64,000 bases of DNA from Pseudanabaena sp. FACHB-1998 (lineage in GTDB: Bacteria; Cyanobacteriota; Cyanobacteriia; Pseudanabaenales; Pseudanabaenaceae): assembly GCF_014696355.1 (NCBI RefSeq), contig NZ_JACJQA010000027.1, positions 1 through 64,000 on the forward strand, read 5' to 3'. A program made the translations under genes and the position numbers. Below, piece after piece: positions 34,763-43,931 of this stretch (position 1 is the stretch's first letter; each line of letters starts with the position of its first letter). A model generated the notes under the pieces. The model was given only the letters and a program-made list of their open reading frames with translations, did no database searches and was not told the DNA's origin.

Positions 34763-36658
34763 ATGACTTCATTAACAAAACGTAAAGTTAAAAAAATGGC
34801 TGTTAAAAAAGAAGACCCCAAGCGATCGCGTGCAAGACTGATTGGCAATGTGCTGTTGCTGATTGGTGCAGGATTGCTCATAATAAATATCTTTTTACCA
34901 AATCTATTTGCCCCACCAGTGGCGCGAGTTCCCTATAGCTTATTTGTTCATGAAATCGAAGAAGGTCATGTAGCAAGGGTATACATCGGTCAAGACCAGA
35001 TTACCTATCAGTTAAAGGGTGTCACCCCTGAAATTCTCGGTGATGTTATTTCCACCACCCCAATCTTTGACTTAAATCTCCCCGAACGCCTCGAAAAGAG
35101 TGGCGTAGAATTTGCCGCTGCACCTGTGCAGAAATCAGGCTGGTTCGGCACATTGCTTAGCTGGGTCATTCCCCCATTGATTTTTGTGGGTATCTTCCAA
35201 CTCTTTAGCCGTAACGGTGGCGGTGGCGCTCCCGGAGGCTTGCAGATTGGCAAGAGTAAGGCAAAAGTCTATGTCGAAGGTGAGTCTACCAAAACCATGT
35301 TTGCTGATGTTGCTGGCGTGGATGAAGCCAAGCAAGAACTTCAAGAAATTGTCCAGTTCCTAAAGACTCCTGAGAAATACACCAAAATCGGCGCAAAGAT
35401 TCCTAAAGGCGTATTGCTAGTTGGCCCCCCCGGAACAGGTAAAACTTTGCTTGCCAAGGCAGTTGCTGGTGAAGCAGGCGTTCCCTTCTTCAGTATCTCT
35501 GGCTCGGAATTTGTCGAACTCTTTGTCGGTGTTGGTTCTTCACGAGTACGTGATTTGTTTGAACAAGCCAAGAAACAATCCCCTTGTATCATCTTTATTG
35601 ATGAACTTGATGCGATCGGTAAGGCTCGTTCTAGCGGCGGTATGTACGGTGGTAACGATGAACGTGAACAAACGCTCAACCAATTGCTCACGGAAATGGA
35701 TGGTTTCGGAGTAGATGGAACGACAGTAATCGTTCTTGCCGCAACTAATCGTCCTGAAACCCTTGACCAAGCATTGTTACGTCCCGGTCGTTTCGATCGC
35801 CAAGTATTAGTCGATCGCCCCGATAAGAGTGGACGTTTAGAAATCCTCAAAATCCATGCCGCAAAAGTTACTCTCGACAAGAGTGTTGACCTCGAAACGA
35901 TCGCTACTCGCACTTCAGGTTTTGCAGGTGCTGACCTTGCTAACCTCGTAAATGAAGCCGCTCTGCTTGCGGCTCGTGCTGGACGCGAAACTGTCTTACT
36001 GGAAGACTTTGCGGAAGCTGTCGAACGTGTAGTTGCTGGTCTAGAAAAGAAGAGCCGTGTTCTCAATGAGAACGAGAAGCGCATCGTCGCCTATCACGAA
36101 GTTGGTCATGCCCTAGTGGGAGCGCTTAACTCCAGTAGTGGCAAAGTTGAGAAAATCTCGATCGTGCCTCGCGGTATGGCGGCTCTCGGCTACACCTTGC
36201 AATTGCCAACAGAAGATCGCTTCCTGCTAAGCAAAGAAGAAATCGAAGCTCAAATCGCGACTTTATTAGGTGGGCGATCAGCTGAGGAAATCATCTTCGG
36301 TAGCATTACTACGGGTGCATCGAATGACCTCCAACGCGCTACCGATCTGGCGGACAAGATGGTGACTAGCTACGGTATGAGCGAAGTTTTAGGACCCCTT
36401 GCCTACCAAAAACAACAAAATCAATTCCTCGGTGGTATGGAAATGGCTCGCAATGTCAGTCCTGCAACTTCGGAAGCGATCGACAAGGAAATCAAAACCA
36501 TTGTTGAAAATGCCCATACGAAGGCGCTAGCGATTCTCAATGCTAATCGTGATTTGCTAGAGTCGATCTCTGAAAAGCTCTTAGAAACAGAAGTTATTGA
36601 AGGTGAGTTCCTGACTGGTTTGCTATCTCAAGTCAAACCTGCTGAAGTTAACGTATAA
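34763..36658 (+). CDS. ftsH: ATP-dependent zinc metalloprotease FtsH
   Basis: This 631-residue membrane protease degrades damaged or unneeded membrane proteins; in cyanobacteria FtsH paralogues act in photosystem II repair and iron responses. Two membrane helices flank a short exposed loop (about residues 26-48 and 128-147). The AAA domain has [13 protein letters not shown] near 221 and [11 protein letters not shown] near 276, then the SRH arginines. The zinc site is HEVGHALVG near residue 445. ATG 34763 gives a short basic extension; ATG 34796 (MAVKKED) is an equally plausible start. Which of the usual four paralogues it is cannot be decided here. Confidence 0.95.
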   Translation: MTSLTKRKVKKMAVKKEDPKRSRARLIGNVLLLIGAGLLIINIFLPNLFAPPVARVPYSLFVHEIEEGHVARVYIGQDQITYQLKGVTPEILGDVISTTPIFDLNLPERLEKSGVEFAAAPVQKSGWFGTLLSWVIPPLIFVGIFQLFSRNGGGGAPGGLQIGKSKAKVYVEGESTKTMFADVAGVDEAKQELQEIVQFLKTPEKYTKIGAKIPKGVLLVGPPGTGKTLLAKAVAGEAGVPFFSISGSEFVELFVGVGSSRVRDLFEQAKKQSPCIIFIDELDAIGKARSSGGMYGGNDEREQTLNQLLTEMDGFGVDGTTVIVLAATNRPETLDQALLRPGRFDRQVLVDRPDKSGRLEILKIHAAKVTLDKSVDLETIATRTSGFAGADLANLVNEAALLAARAGRETVLLEDFAEAVERVVAGLEKKSRVLNENEKRIVAYHEVGHALVGALNSSSGKVEKISIVPRGMAALGYTLQLPTEDRFLLSKEEIEAQIATLLGGRSAEEIIFGSITTGASNDLQRATDLADKMVTSYGMSEVLGPLAYQKQQNQFLGGMEMARNVSPATSEAIDKEIKTIVENAHTKALAILNANRDLLESISEKLLETEVIEGEFLTGLLSQVKPAEVNV

Positions 36659-36670
36659 CAATCTCAACCC

Positions 36671-36705
36671 AATAAAAAAGCCGTGCAAAGCACGGCTTTT
36701 TTATT
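36671..36705 (+). terminator. Intrinsic terminator of ftsH
   Basis: A 16-base perfect stem, AATAAAAAAGCCGTGC paired with GCACGGCTTTTTTATT, loop AAA, begins 13 bases after the ftsH stop and ends in a T-run. Confidence 0.9.
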
Positions 36706-36766
36706 GCGTCTTTTCCCAACTTTGGCAAAAAAGTCAATTCTTCTCGATTTATATAGACAGTCCTGC

Positions 36767-36819
36767 AAACCCAAGAAGCTAGTTGCGTCGCAAAGCGCCG
36801 CAACTAGCTTCTTGGGTTT
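36767..36819. repeat. Palindromic repeat between ftsH and ackA
   Basis: A 25-base stem with one mismatch, loop AAA, ends AAACCC/GGGTTT and GTTGCG core. It follows a complete intrinsic terminator and lies between two same-strand genes, so a terminator role would be redundant here. ACTACAGCTATAG follows, similar to sequence near other copies. Confidence 0.75.
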
Positions 36820-36940
36820 TGCTTTGTCCTCATGCAAGGGACTACAGCTATAGTTTGGTTGTTAATTTACCAAAGTGTGACCACACTTTAGTGAATTGGT
36901 ATTACGATAGCGGTGATGAAATTGGCTAGGGAAAAAATAA

Positions 36941-38161
36941 ATGAAAATATTGGTTCTCAATACAGGATCAAGTAGTCTCAAAAGTTGTCTCTACGACTTA
37001 GGAAGCCAATTGCCTGACAATCCACCAGAGCCAATTTGGGAAGCAATGATCGATTGGTCAAAGCATACGGGCTATGCGGAAATTACCGTTAAACTGCATC
37101 AGGAAAAGAATATACAGGAAGAAGTCGTTGCTAATTCGCGTACTGAAATTATTCAACGAATGTTGGCAACATTGTGGGAAGGGGAAACCGCAGTTATTCA
37201 TAGTCCTTCGGAAATTGATGTGATTGGACATCGGGTGGTGCATGGAGGAAATAAATATCAGCAAAGCATTTTAATTGATGCTGAAGTAAAACAGACGATC
37301 ACCGAGTTAGCCGTATTTGCACCAGTCCATAATCCCGTCAACTTAGAAGGCATCGAAACCACCGAGAAAATATTTGTCAATGTTCCGCAAATCGCTGTAT
37401 TTGATACAGCTTTCCATGCTCATTTAGAACCTGCGGCTTATACCTACGCTATTCCCATGAAATATACCCATCAGGGAATCAGACGCTATGGATTTCACGG
37501 AATTAGCCATCAATATTGCCGCGATCGCGCTGCAAAGCTGCTCAATCGCCCAGTTACCGACCTCAGGTTGATTACTTGTCACATCGGTAATGGCTGTTCT
37601 TTAGCCGCCATTCGGAATGGACTTAGCATTGATACGACGATGGGATTTACTCCCCTTGAGGGCTTGGTGATGGGTAGTCGATCAGGTTCCATTGATGCGG
37701 GTATTCTCATTCATTTATTACGTCAGCCAGATATGGATGTGGAAAAGCTCGATCGCTTACTCAATCGCGAATCTGGTTTGTTAGGAATTTCAGGGCTTTC
37801 GCCAGACTTGCGCCCCATTCTTCAAGCGATCGCTGAGGGTAATTCACAAGCGCAATTAGCCTTTGATGTTTACGTGCATAGCCTGCGATCGCATATTGGC
37901 TCAATGATCGCGAGTTTAGGTGGCTTAGATGCTCTAGTTTTTACGGCTGGCGTAGGCGAAAACTCGCCTGAAGTGAGAGCGGCAGCTTGTCAAAACTTTG
38001 AATTTTTAGGGCTTCAGCTAGATCATCTCAAAAATCAACAAAGGGGTAGGGATGTTGACATTGCTACGGAGGAATCAAAGGTGAGGGTGCTAGTAATTCA
38101 TACCCAAGAAGATTGGCAGATTGCCTGCGAGTGCCATGGATACCGCCAAAGCCCAAAATAG
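36941..38161 (+). CDS. ackA: Acetate kinase
   Basis: This 406-residue cytoplasmic enzyme interconverts acetate and acetyl phosphate with ATP. The signature KILVLNTGSSSLKSCLYD is at residues 2-19, and HRVVHGGNKY holds a substrate-binding His. RRYGFHGISHQYC is the second AckA motif; TCHIGNGCSLAAI and GLVMGSRSGSIDAG are the ATP- and acetate-binding blocks. Length is normal. No phosphotransacetylase gene is adjacent. It may serve fermentation in the dark. Confidence 0.95.
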   Translation: MKILVLNTGSSSLKSCLYDLGSQLPDNPPEPIWEAMIDWSKHTGYAEITVKLHQEKNIQEEVVANSRTEIIQRMLATLWEGETAVIHSPSEIDVIGHRVVHGGNKYQQSILIDAEVKQTITELAVFAPVHNPVNLEGIETTEKIFVNVPQIAVFDTAFHAHLEPAAYTYAIPMKYTHQGIRRYGFHGISHQYCRDRAAKLLNRPVTDLRLITCHIGNGCSLAAIRNGLSIDTTMGFTPLEGLVMGSRSGSIDAGILIHLLRQPDMDVEKLDRLLNRESGLLGISGLSPDLRPILQAIAEGNSQAQLAFDVYVHSLRSHIGSMIASLGGLDALVFTAGVGENSPEVRAAACQNFEFLGLQLDHLKNQQRGRDVDIATEESKVRVLVIHTQEDWQIACECHGYRQSPK

Positions 38162-38189
38162 ATGCAGCGATCGCGTTGCATCTAGGCTA

Positions 38190-38681
38190 TTACCAGCCCC
38201 AAGTACCGACTTCGCCCTTAAACGGACCCACAATATCTGAGGTAATCCAACCTCCGTAAAAGTCACCAGATTGGGGCGTGATTAGTTCCTCATTGACATA
38301 GCAAGCCTCCATGAGGCTACCGTAAAAGCTTAGCGAATCTTGAATCTCCACAAAACTAGGTGTCGGGATAGAATATCGCCAAGCCGCATTTTGGATATAT
38401 TTATCCGCGATCGCCACATCATAATATTGGCTAATACCTTTCCATTCGCAGCGAGTGCGGCGAGATGTCTCGACCAGATATTCCATTTTGATATCTTCTA
38501 TAGGAATGTAATAGCAAGGCGGATGGCTAGTTTCCAGTACTCGCTTAGCTTGTGTCGTCTCGGCTAGCAACACACCATTACAAATGATGCGAATATGCTT
38601 GTCAGTATCCTGCCAAATGGCGGGACGGGGATAGTCCCAAACCGATTCTTGTCCTGCTTGTGGTTCGATTCTTTGCAGCAT
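38190..38681 (-). CDS. DUF427 family protein
   Basis: This 163-residue protein has the compact beta-rich DUF427 fold: WDYPRPAIWQDTDKHIRIICNGVLLAET, then CYYIPIEDIKMEYL, then CEWKGISQYYDV. Conserved Trp, Tyr and Asp/Glu residues point to a ligand pocket, but no activity is known. It overlaps nothing and converges on ackA. The palindrome-like AGATGCA/TGCATCT at 38161-38184 lies in between. Confidence 0.82.
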   Translation of the reverse strand: MLQRIEPQAGQESVWDYPRPAIWQDTDKHIRIICNGVLLAETTQAKRVLETSHPPCYYIPIEDIKMEYLVETSRRTRCEWKGISQYYDVAIADKYIQNAAWRYSIPTPSFVEIQDSLSFYGSLMEACYVNEELITPQSGDFYGGWITSDIVGPFKGEVGTWGW

Positions 38682-38706
38682 TGTATTTATTTATCTTTAA
38701 GATTTT

Positions 38707-38741
38707 GCATTATCATTTTGCCCTATGCAAAATGATAATGC
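38707..38741. terminator. 15-bp palindrome after the sulfoxide synthase gene
   Basis: GCATTATCATTTTGC and GCAAAATGATAATGC are perfect arms with a five-base loop. The right arm ends on the first base of the stop codon of the minus-strand gene at 38741-40060. Confidence 0.7.
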
Positions 38742-40060
38742 TATGTAGCAATTCTAAATCCTGCATGTTGGTAAAAGTTGGGGCGAAACCAATTGCGATA
38801 GTAGGGAAAAGCTTCTGTTCCACTGGTAATCCATGAGCCGCCAGCCATCATATTATGCTTTGTATCGAAATATGGTGCGGAATAATTTTCATAGAGATAA
38901 TGGGGTTGGTAGCCATTTAGAGGCGTTAAATGATTGCTCAGCCATTCCCAAACATTACCACGCAGATCGTAGAGAGCCGATGGACTCTTAGCTGATTCGA
39001 GATATCCTACGGGACTAGGAGAAGCAAATTTTAAATTGAGATTGAATCCAGAATTTTCTTCAGCCTGTGATGAGATTAGCTCAGTCCCATAAGTCGCCAG
39101 CTGGTATTCTGCTTCAGTCATGAGGCGAATGTTACTTCCTTTCCATTGACAATAGGCGATCGCTTCATGATGATTAACTTCCACAGGAAAATCAAAGGGC
39201 ATCGCGATTTCATCAAACATGGCGCGATATTTATAGCCATCAGTATCAGGAATCCAGAATTTAGGATGCTTGATCTGATGCTGCACTTTCCAAGCCCATG
39301 CTGAATCATGCCAATAGTTTTGATTTTCGTAGCCGCCATCTTTGACAAAATCGAGAAATTCGGCATTGGTAATTAAATATTTACTAGCTTGAAATGTCTC
39401 TACATTCACAGTGCGATCGCCATATTCGATATCCCAGCCATAGATATTTGAGTCTTGGGGCTTACCAAAGCGCACCATTCCTCCTGCAACTTCAACCATT
39501 TCATTGGGTTTGGTATAGCCATTCGCGGGGGCATATTCCCAAGTTTGAGGACGTTGCAAATTATTCATAGGTAATTGGCGAATCAACATCGAAGAGGTTT
39601 CAATATGAATATACTGATGTTCGATCGCCATCATTAACGCCCAAAGCGGATGCTCTTGATTAATAGGCAAAGCGATCGCTAAATTATGGATAAATTCGCT
39701 GATTCGGTCATAGACTTGCTGACGATATGCCCAAACTTCTATCACATCAGCTTGACGCAGATTATCAAAGATAATCTCAATTTCATCGGGCTTTTCGGGA
39801 TCGACTCCAATTTCAAAGAGGCTCTCAAAATGGGGATTGATGCGTTCTGTAATTAATCCGACTCGGACTAATTTGTTGATGTAAAAGACTGCCGAATGTC
39901 CTAAATAGAAAATCAATAAATTGCGTAAAGGATCAGGATTGAGATAGAAGGTTTCGGGACTAATTAAGCTTTTCAGCAGTTGATCTTCGATTTGCCAAGC
40001 CTGTTGGCAATAGGCAAGAATATCTTGGCGATCGCAATGGTGGAGATTAGGTGGGTGCAT
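38741..40060 (-). CDS. OvoA-like sulfoxide synthase, ergothioneine branch (EgtB role)
   Basis: This 439-residue non-haem iron enzyme is predicted to join trimethylhistidine to a thiol and form the sulfoxide intermediate of ergothioneine. The DinB-like N-terminal domain has LLIFYLGHSAVFYINKL, then INPHFESLFEIGVD, which is the OvoA rather than the mycobacterial EgtB pattern. The iron ligands are the His in FYLGH and the HQYIHIE (HX3HXE) motif near residue 152. The FGE-sulfatase-like domain (about 190-439) has YLITNAEFLDFVKDGGY and GGSWITSG near the end. OvoA usually carries a C-terminal methylase; here that is absent and an EgtD gene lies next to it. Confidence 0.85.
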   Translation of the reverse strand: MHPPNLHHCDRQDILAYCQQAWQIEDQLLKSLISPETFYLNPDPLRNLLIFYLGHSAVFYINKLVRVGLITERINPHFESLFEIGVDPEKPDEIEIIFDNLRQADVIEVWAYRQQVYDRISEFIHNLAIALPINQEHPLWALMMAIEHQYIHIETSSMLIRQLPMNNLQRPQTWEYAPANGYTKPNEMVEVAGGMVRFGKPQDSNIYGWDIEYGDRTVNVETFQASKYLITNAEFLDFVKDGGYENQNYWHDSAWAWKVQHQIKHPKFWIPDTDGYKYRAMFDEIAMPFDFPVEVNHHEAIAYCQWKGSNIRLMTEAEYQLATYGTELISSQAEENSGFNLNLKFASPSPVGYLESAKSPSALYDLRGNVWEWLSNHLTPLNGYQPHYLYENYSAPYFDTKHNMMAGGSWITSGTEAFPYYRNWFRPNFYQHAGFRIAT

Positions 40061-40117
40061 AGATTTTCCTAATTAAAATATTTTTTAAAGTGGTGAGAAG
40101 CATCACTTTAAAGTCAT

Positions 40118-41131
40118 CTAGAGAACTTGACAAAGTACTAAGCCAAACCATTGTTGAGGATCTGTCCAGATTTTGATGGTTTCTAAACCTTGCGATCGCA
40201 ACTGTACTTGCATTTTCTCTAAATCAAACTTACGCGAAATCTCCGTAAGAATGCTTTCACCTGATTGAAACTGCACCTTGAGATCGAGAATATCTAGGGA
40301 TGCTTGATGATCGGCTTGAGCGTGCAGATACATTTCAATTTGATGATCGATTTCGTTATAAATGGCTTGATGTTTAAATAGATTTAAATCAAAATTGCCT
40401 TGAAAGCGCCAGTTCAAATGAGCAAGCATATTCAAATTAAAAGCAGCAGTTACTTCCTGACTATCGTTATAAGCGGCTTCGAGAATATCTTTGGGCTTTT
40501 GCAAATCAATTCCCAATAGAAAATAATCACCTTGAGTTAAAGCGTGGGAAACCTTATTTAAGAATTCATTGGATTCTACTGCGTTAAAGTTGCCAATGGA
40601 ACTACCTAAAAAGAAAATCATCCGCGATCGCGAGTGATTTTTGCCCAGATAAAGTAAAGCTTCATCGTAAGTGCCAATTAAGCCCTCAATGGTGAGATCG
40701 GGATATTTTTCTTGTAAATGTAATACTGTCGTCTTGAGAATACCACCACTAACATCAATGGGAATATAACTAAAGGCATCGGGTATTGATGTTATTAGGG
40801 AATTCGCTACTTTTTGATAGGCGTTTAGTAAATAATGGGTCTTAGTAGAACTACCGCTACCTAATTCCACTAACTCACAGGAACCTGTAATAGCGGCAAT
40901 TTCGTCAGCATATTGATTTAATATCCATGCTTCTGTTCGGGTTGGATAATATTCGGGAAGTTCGCAAATTTGCTCAAATAATTCCGATCCATGATCATCG
41001 TAAAAATATTTGGGAGAAAGGGTTTTGAGAGTTCCCGTTAATCCCTGCACCACATCATGCCCATCCTTCTCAAAGGTTTGATTTATGTCTGCATTATGTT
41101 GATGCAAAATTTTTAAATGTTTAATTGTCAT
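40118..41131 (-). CDS. egtD: L-histidine N-alpha-methyltransferase EgtD
   Basis: This 337-residue SAM-dependent enzyme trimethylates histidine to hercynine, the first step of ergothioneine synthesis. Family motifs are LSPKYFYDDHGSELFEQI, then LPEYYPTRTEAWIL, the SAM loop ELGSGSSTKT near residue 88, and FFLGSSIGNF. Start ATG 41131 gives MTIKHLK; the 24 codons upstream look non-coding. The gene precedes the sulfoxide synthase by 57 bases on the same strand, with a short imperfect hairpin between, so the pair probably works as one pathway. Confidence 0.92.
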   Translation of the reverse strand: MTIKHLKILHQHNADINQTFEKDGHDVVQGLTGTLKTLSPKYFYDDHGSELFEQICELPEYYPTRTEAWILNQYADEIAAITGSCELVELGSGSSTKTHYLLNAYQKVANSLITSIPDAFSYIPIDVSGGILKTTVLHLQEKYPDLTIEGLIGTYDEALLYLGKNHSRSRMIFFLGSSIGNFNAVESNEFLNKVSHALTQGDYFLLGIDLQKPKDILEAAYNDSQEVTAAFNLNMLAHLNWRFQGNFDLNLFKHQAIYNEIDHQIEMYLHAQADHQASLDILDLKVQFQSGESILTEISRKFDLEKMQVQLRSQGLETIKIWTDPQQWFGLVLCQVL

Positions 41132-41193
41132 GGTCGGCTTAATTCCTATGGTTGATGTAAATACGATGAATAAACTTGTTTGGATGAATACGG

Positions 41194-41258
41194 TTAACCC
41201 CAAAGAGAGTTACGGTGCAAAGCACCGTAACTCTCTTTGAGATTTATTTTGGGGTTTA
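41194..41258. repeat. Palindromic repeat between tspO and egtD
   Basis: The inner perfect 18-base stem, 41201-41218 with 41222-41239 (loop AAA), is enclosed by an outer TTAACCCC/GGGGTTTAA pair. It lies about 20 bases beyond the stop codon of tspO, on the downstream side of... the egtD start, so it separates the two same-strand genes. Confidence 0.65.
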
Positions 41259-41278
41259 ACATAAAGGACGGGGGCTAT

Positions 41279-41752
41279 CTAAATTTCGGGTGGATTAAGT
41301 CTTGCCATGACCCATGTTACATAAGTACCCACAGGACTCCATAGCAAATATGGCACTAAGAGCCATCCTGCCAAGCTGGAAACTTGCCAAACCTGAGCGG
41401 TTAAAATTACTCCCAATATAAAACCGATCGCTCCCACGATCGCGCCAACCCTTACATTTCGTAAACGGGTCATTACTGGGGTATAGGCTAAAATCGCAAT
41501 CTCGACAAGCCCATAACTCGCCATGAGCAACCATGTGCTAATGGTTGCTGGTTGCGCTTCCCAGAGGAAAGCCGCCGAGGTAATTCCGCAAATAAAAATC
41601 GCGATCCAAATAAAAGGAATTGCTTTTTCAAAGGTCAGCCATCGCGGACGACGCAAGCGCATAAACCATTTATAGTCCGCAGGAAAGAGTTTGTTCAGGG
41701 CAAAGCCAATTACAAAGCAGATTACCGCGATCGCCAACCAAGCAATAATCAT
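41279..41752 (-). CDS. TspO/MBR family membrane protein
   Basis: This 157-residue protein has five membrane helices as in TspO (translocator protein): residues about 3-22, 43-65, 70-90, 101-120 and 125-147. RLRRPRWLTFEKAIPFIWI and LLVPYLLWSPVGTYVTWVMA are family blocks, although it is less Trp-rich than the bacterial type. TspO proteins bind tetrapyrroles and are linked to stress responses. Its start codon overlaps the stop of the DCC-family gene (ATGA), so the two are one operon. Confidence 0.8.
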   Translation of the reverse strand: MIIAWLAIAVICFVIGFALNKLFPADYKWFMRLRRPRWLTFEKAIPFIWIAIFICGITSAAFLWEAQPATISTWLLMASYGLVEIAILAYTPVMTRLRNVRVGAIVGAIGFILGVILTAQVWQVSSLAGWLLVPYLLWSPVGTYVTWVMARLNPPEI

Positions 41753-42243
41753 GATGTTTCCTGATTGGCGATCGAACAGCGTTCATCACAAGCTTTGAGG
41801 CGTTGCTCACGTTCGGCGACAATGGTTTTTAGATCAGCACGACCTGTAAGTAAGAGTCGATAGTCTGCCCAAATTCCATAGAGAAAATCGGCTAGCCATC
41901 CGACTAGAGGCAACTTGGTAATTGCATAAATCCAGCCAATGCCGAGGATGTCATAGGTTTGGCGAAATACTTCCACATTTTGAATAATTGTGCCATCGGG
42001 TAGGATTGCATGAATGCGTCCCATGGCGGCGACAAAGTCAATATCCGCATTGTCCGCAGCGTCATAATCATCGGTGGCGATATCCACAAATTTAATCAAC
42101 CCGCGATCGCCATCTTTGCGCTTTAAGAAGTTGACTTCGCGTACACAAAGAGGGCAAGCGCCATCAAAAAGCAATTTGATTTTCCAAGTTGAGCTAGTGC
42201 GATCAGGAATTTTTGGGAGCGTCTGCGAAGATGTCATTTTCAT
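41749..42243 (-). CDS. DCC family (DUF393) thiol-disulfide oxidoreductase-like protein
   Basis: This 164-residue protein has the DCC motif KLLFDGACPLCVREVNFLKR near residues 24-42, with the paired cysteines of CPLC. FVDIATDDYDAADN and GRIHAILPDGTIIQNVEVF follow the family pattern. It probably has a thioredoxin-like fold, perhaps membrane-associated through the hydrophobic stretch near residues 113-132 (GIGWIYAITKLPLVGWLADF). It is the first gene of a two-gene unit with the TspO-like protein. Confidence 0.85.
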   Translation of the reverse strand: MKMTSSQTLPKIPDRTSSTWKIKLLFDGACPLCVREVNFLKRKDGDRGLIKFVDIATDDYDAADNADIDFVAAMGRIHAILPDGTIIQNVEVFRQTYDILGIGWIYAITKLPLVGWLADFLYGIWADYRLLLTGRADLKTIVAEREQRLKACDERCSIANQETS

Positions 42244-42319
42244 AAGCTGATGATTTGGCTATTTCTATTTTATCTCGATTTTTATGGGGATAAAATAGGA
42301 ACAGCCTGACTTCAACTTG

Positions 42320-42760
42320 CTATTGCCATTCGCGATCAAACCTTTCCCAAAGGCTAAGTAATCTTGGCTCGATCGCGGAATCTAGCAACACTGCCGCAAC
42401 TACGGAACGAATTTTTAATAAATCACTAAAACTAGCCCGAATAAAAATTTTGCCAGAGGCTACGCACTTCTCAAGGGAAGATCGCCCAAACATGACATCT
42501 TTTAGGGCATTTCCCTTACTCTCAAAGGAATTCTCGACATCAGGATCGGCAGCACTGATTTTAAGCTGGAGATCTTCACCATTTTCGGCTGCCACATACA
42601 AGCGAGTATCATCGATCGCAATGGTTGCCGACTTCCCCGCCGCAATCCGAACCATCGCTAACCATGTGTCACCTTGGCGATCGCGCAAAATTTCCATCAA
42701 TTCTAGTAGCAAGGCAGAGAGTAATTCAGCACGAGATGAAGCTGAGGCAGAAAGGGGCAT
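42320..42760 (-). CDS. Small protein, possibly SCP2-like, function unknown
   Basis: This 146-residue protein has alternating helices and strands: an N-terminal helix (SRAELLSALLLELMEILRD), a central strand-rich part (SATIAIDDTRLYVAAENGED) and KDVMFGRSSLEKCVASGKIFIRASFSDLLKI, which resembles the lipid-binding part of SCP2 sterol-carrier-like domains. The resemblance is weak. No signal peptide or membrane segment. Confidence 0.55.
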   Translation of the reverse strand: MPLSASASSRAELLSALLLELMEILRDRQGDTWLAMVRIAAGKSATIAIDDTRLYVAAENGEDLQLKISAADPDVENSFESKGNALKDVMFGRSSLEKCVASGKIFIRASFSDLLKIRSVVAAVLLDSAIEPRLLSLWERFDREWQ

Positions 42761-42848
42761 AATGGCTAGAACATTTTAAAAATCTGCCAAGATTATAGTG
42801 TTAAGAGGATTGCTCAAAGCAAAAAATCTTTTTACCACCAGAATTGAA

Positions 42849-43022
42849 TTAAACAGGCTTGTTAGTGCATTGATTTAAAACTTGGTGCGCGTGCTGAGTG
42901 CAGCAACCGCAGTGCGTACCTAGCATCGTGACTTCTGATAGCTTAGCGATCGAAGAAACTCCATTACCAACAGCCTTTTGAATGTCTTTTTCAGTTACAG
43001 CATGACAGATACAAACGTACAT
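42849..43022 (-). CDS. bfd: Bacterioferritin-associated ferredoxin
   Basis: This 57-residue [2Fe-2S] protein, read directly from the sequence, begins MYVCICHAVTEKDIQKAV and has the Bfd ligands CIC (residues 4-6) and CGCC (38-41) in the usual spacing. Bfd binds bacterioferritin and passes electrons to its haem so that stored iron can be released. It is transcribed divergently from the bacterioferritin gene 370 bases away, a common arrangement for iron-regulated control. Confidence 0.88.
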   Translation of the reverse strand: MYVCICHAVTEKDIQKAVGNGVSSIAKLSEVTMLGTHCGCCTQHAHQVLNQCTNKPV

Positions 43023-43395
43023 GTGCGTATTAACTCTTTTAAAAATTAATTGATTTTATTGCGAGTAATTGTCATTATTCTGTATGGTGATAAATTAGTC
43101 AAGTACAGTATTGTTTTTCTGTATGTATAAATTACGGATTTACGTTCTTGCCCCAGTATAAAAATAGACATTAAAACCCAAGGATTAGCGTTGTGGCGCG
43201 AAGCGCCGCAACGCTAATCCTTGGATGGGTAGCTACTAGATGGTAATGACTATGTAGGCAAAACACCAGATTGTAGGGTTTAGGAATATAAAATTTTAGG
43301 AATAAGCCTCTAGAGATTCTTTCTATAATTGAGAATTACTATTGAAAACTGCTATAAATAAGCTAAGGTCATTCAGTAAATTAGGATAGTTGGCA
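43023..43395. other. 373-base divergent promoter region of bfd and bacterioferritin genes
   Basis: No gene is seen. It must hold the promoters of bfd (leftward) and of the bacterioferritin pair (rightward). AT-rich DNA surrounds a palindromic repeat at 43178-43224. No clear Fur box could be assigned by eye. Confidence 0.5.
43178..43224. repeat. Palindromic repeat between bfd and bfr
   Basis: A 22-base stem (one T-G mismatch) with loop GAA, arms CCAAGGATTAGCGTTG and core GGCGC, preceded by AAAACC. It lies between divergent genes, so it cannot serve them as a terminator. Confidence 0.75.
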
Positions 43396-43860
43396 ATGCA
43401 AGGCAACTTAGATGTAAAGCGTCAGCTTAATGAAGCTCTTAAGACACAACTGACAGCGATTAATCAATATTTTCTCCATGCGCGGATGTGCAAAAACTGG
43501 GGATTAAATCAACTCAACGATCGCGAATATCGCTACTCCATCAAAGCCATGAAACAGGCTGATGATCTGATCGAGCGCGTGCTTTTTTTGGAAGGACTAC
43601 CCAATTTACAAAATTTGGGTAAGTTGTTGATTGGTGAGAATGTGCCTGAGTTATTGAACAACGATCTGACTCTATGTACAGAAATACGTGATGGACTGCA
43701 ATCAGCCGTGGTCACCTGCGAAACAGAGCAGGATTTTGTTAGCCGTGACTTATTTGCCAAACTAGTAGAAGAGACGGAAGAACAAATTGACTGGCTAGAA
43801 TCGCAAATTTGGCTAATTGAGAATGCGGGTTTACCCAATTTCTTGCAGTCAATGATTTAG
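43396..43860 (+). CDS. bfr: Bacterioferritin subunit, haem-ligand type
   Basis: This 154-residue ferritin-fold subunit retains the haem-binding Met in SIKAMKQAD near residue 52. It lacks the di-iron ligands of a ferroxidase centre: Gln in LKTQLTAINQYF replaces Glu18, Ala and Gln replace Glu51 and His54, Cys replaces Glu94, and Thr and Gln replace Glu127 and His130. Numbering follows E. coli Bfr by eye. Such a subunit must pair with a ferroxidase-type partner, and the next gene encodes one. ATG 43396 is preferred to the TTG two codons earlier. Confidence 0.9.
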   Translation: MQGNLDVKRQLNEALKTQLTAINQYFLHARMCKNWGLNQLNDREYRYSIKAMKQADDLIERVLFLEGLPNLQNLGKLLIGENVPELLNNDLTLCTEIRDGLQSAVVTCETEQDFVSRDLFAKLVEETEEQIDWLESQIWLIENAGLPNFLQSMI

Positions 43861-43931
43861 CTTTTGGGAAAATTGATGGAATATGTCATCAATTCTGGAA
43901 CGATTACTTTAGAAATTAATTGAGGAATATT

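Noticed and set aside
35341-36084. Long open frame of 247 codons on the minus strand inside ftsH
   Set aside because: It is antisense to the conserved AAA domain and encodes a composition rich in Arg and Ser without motifs; it follows from the codon use of ftsH.
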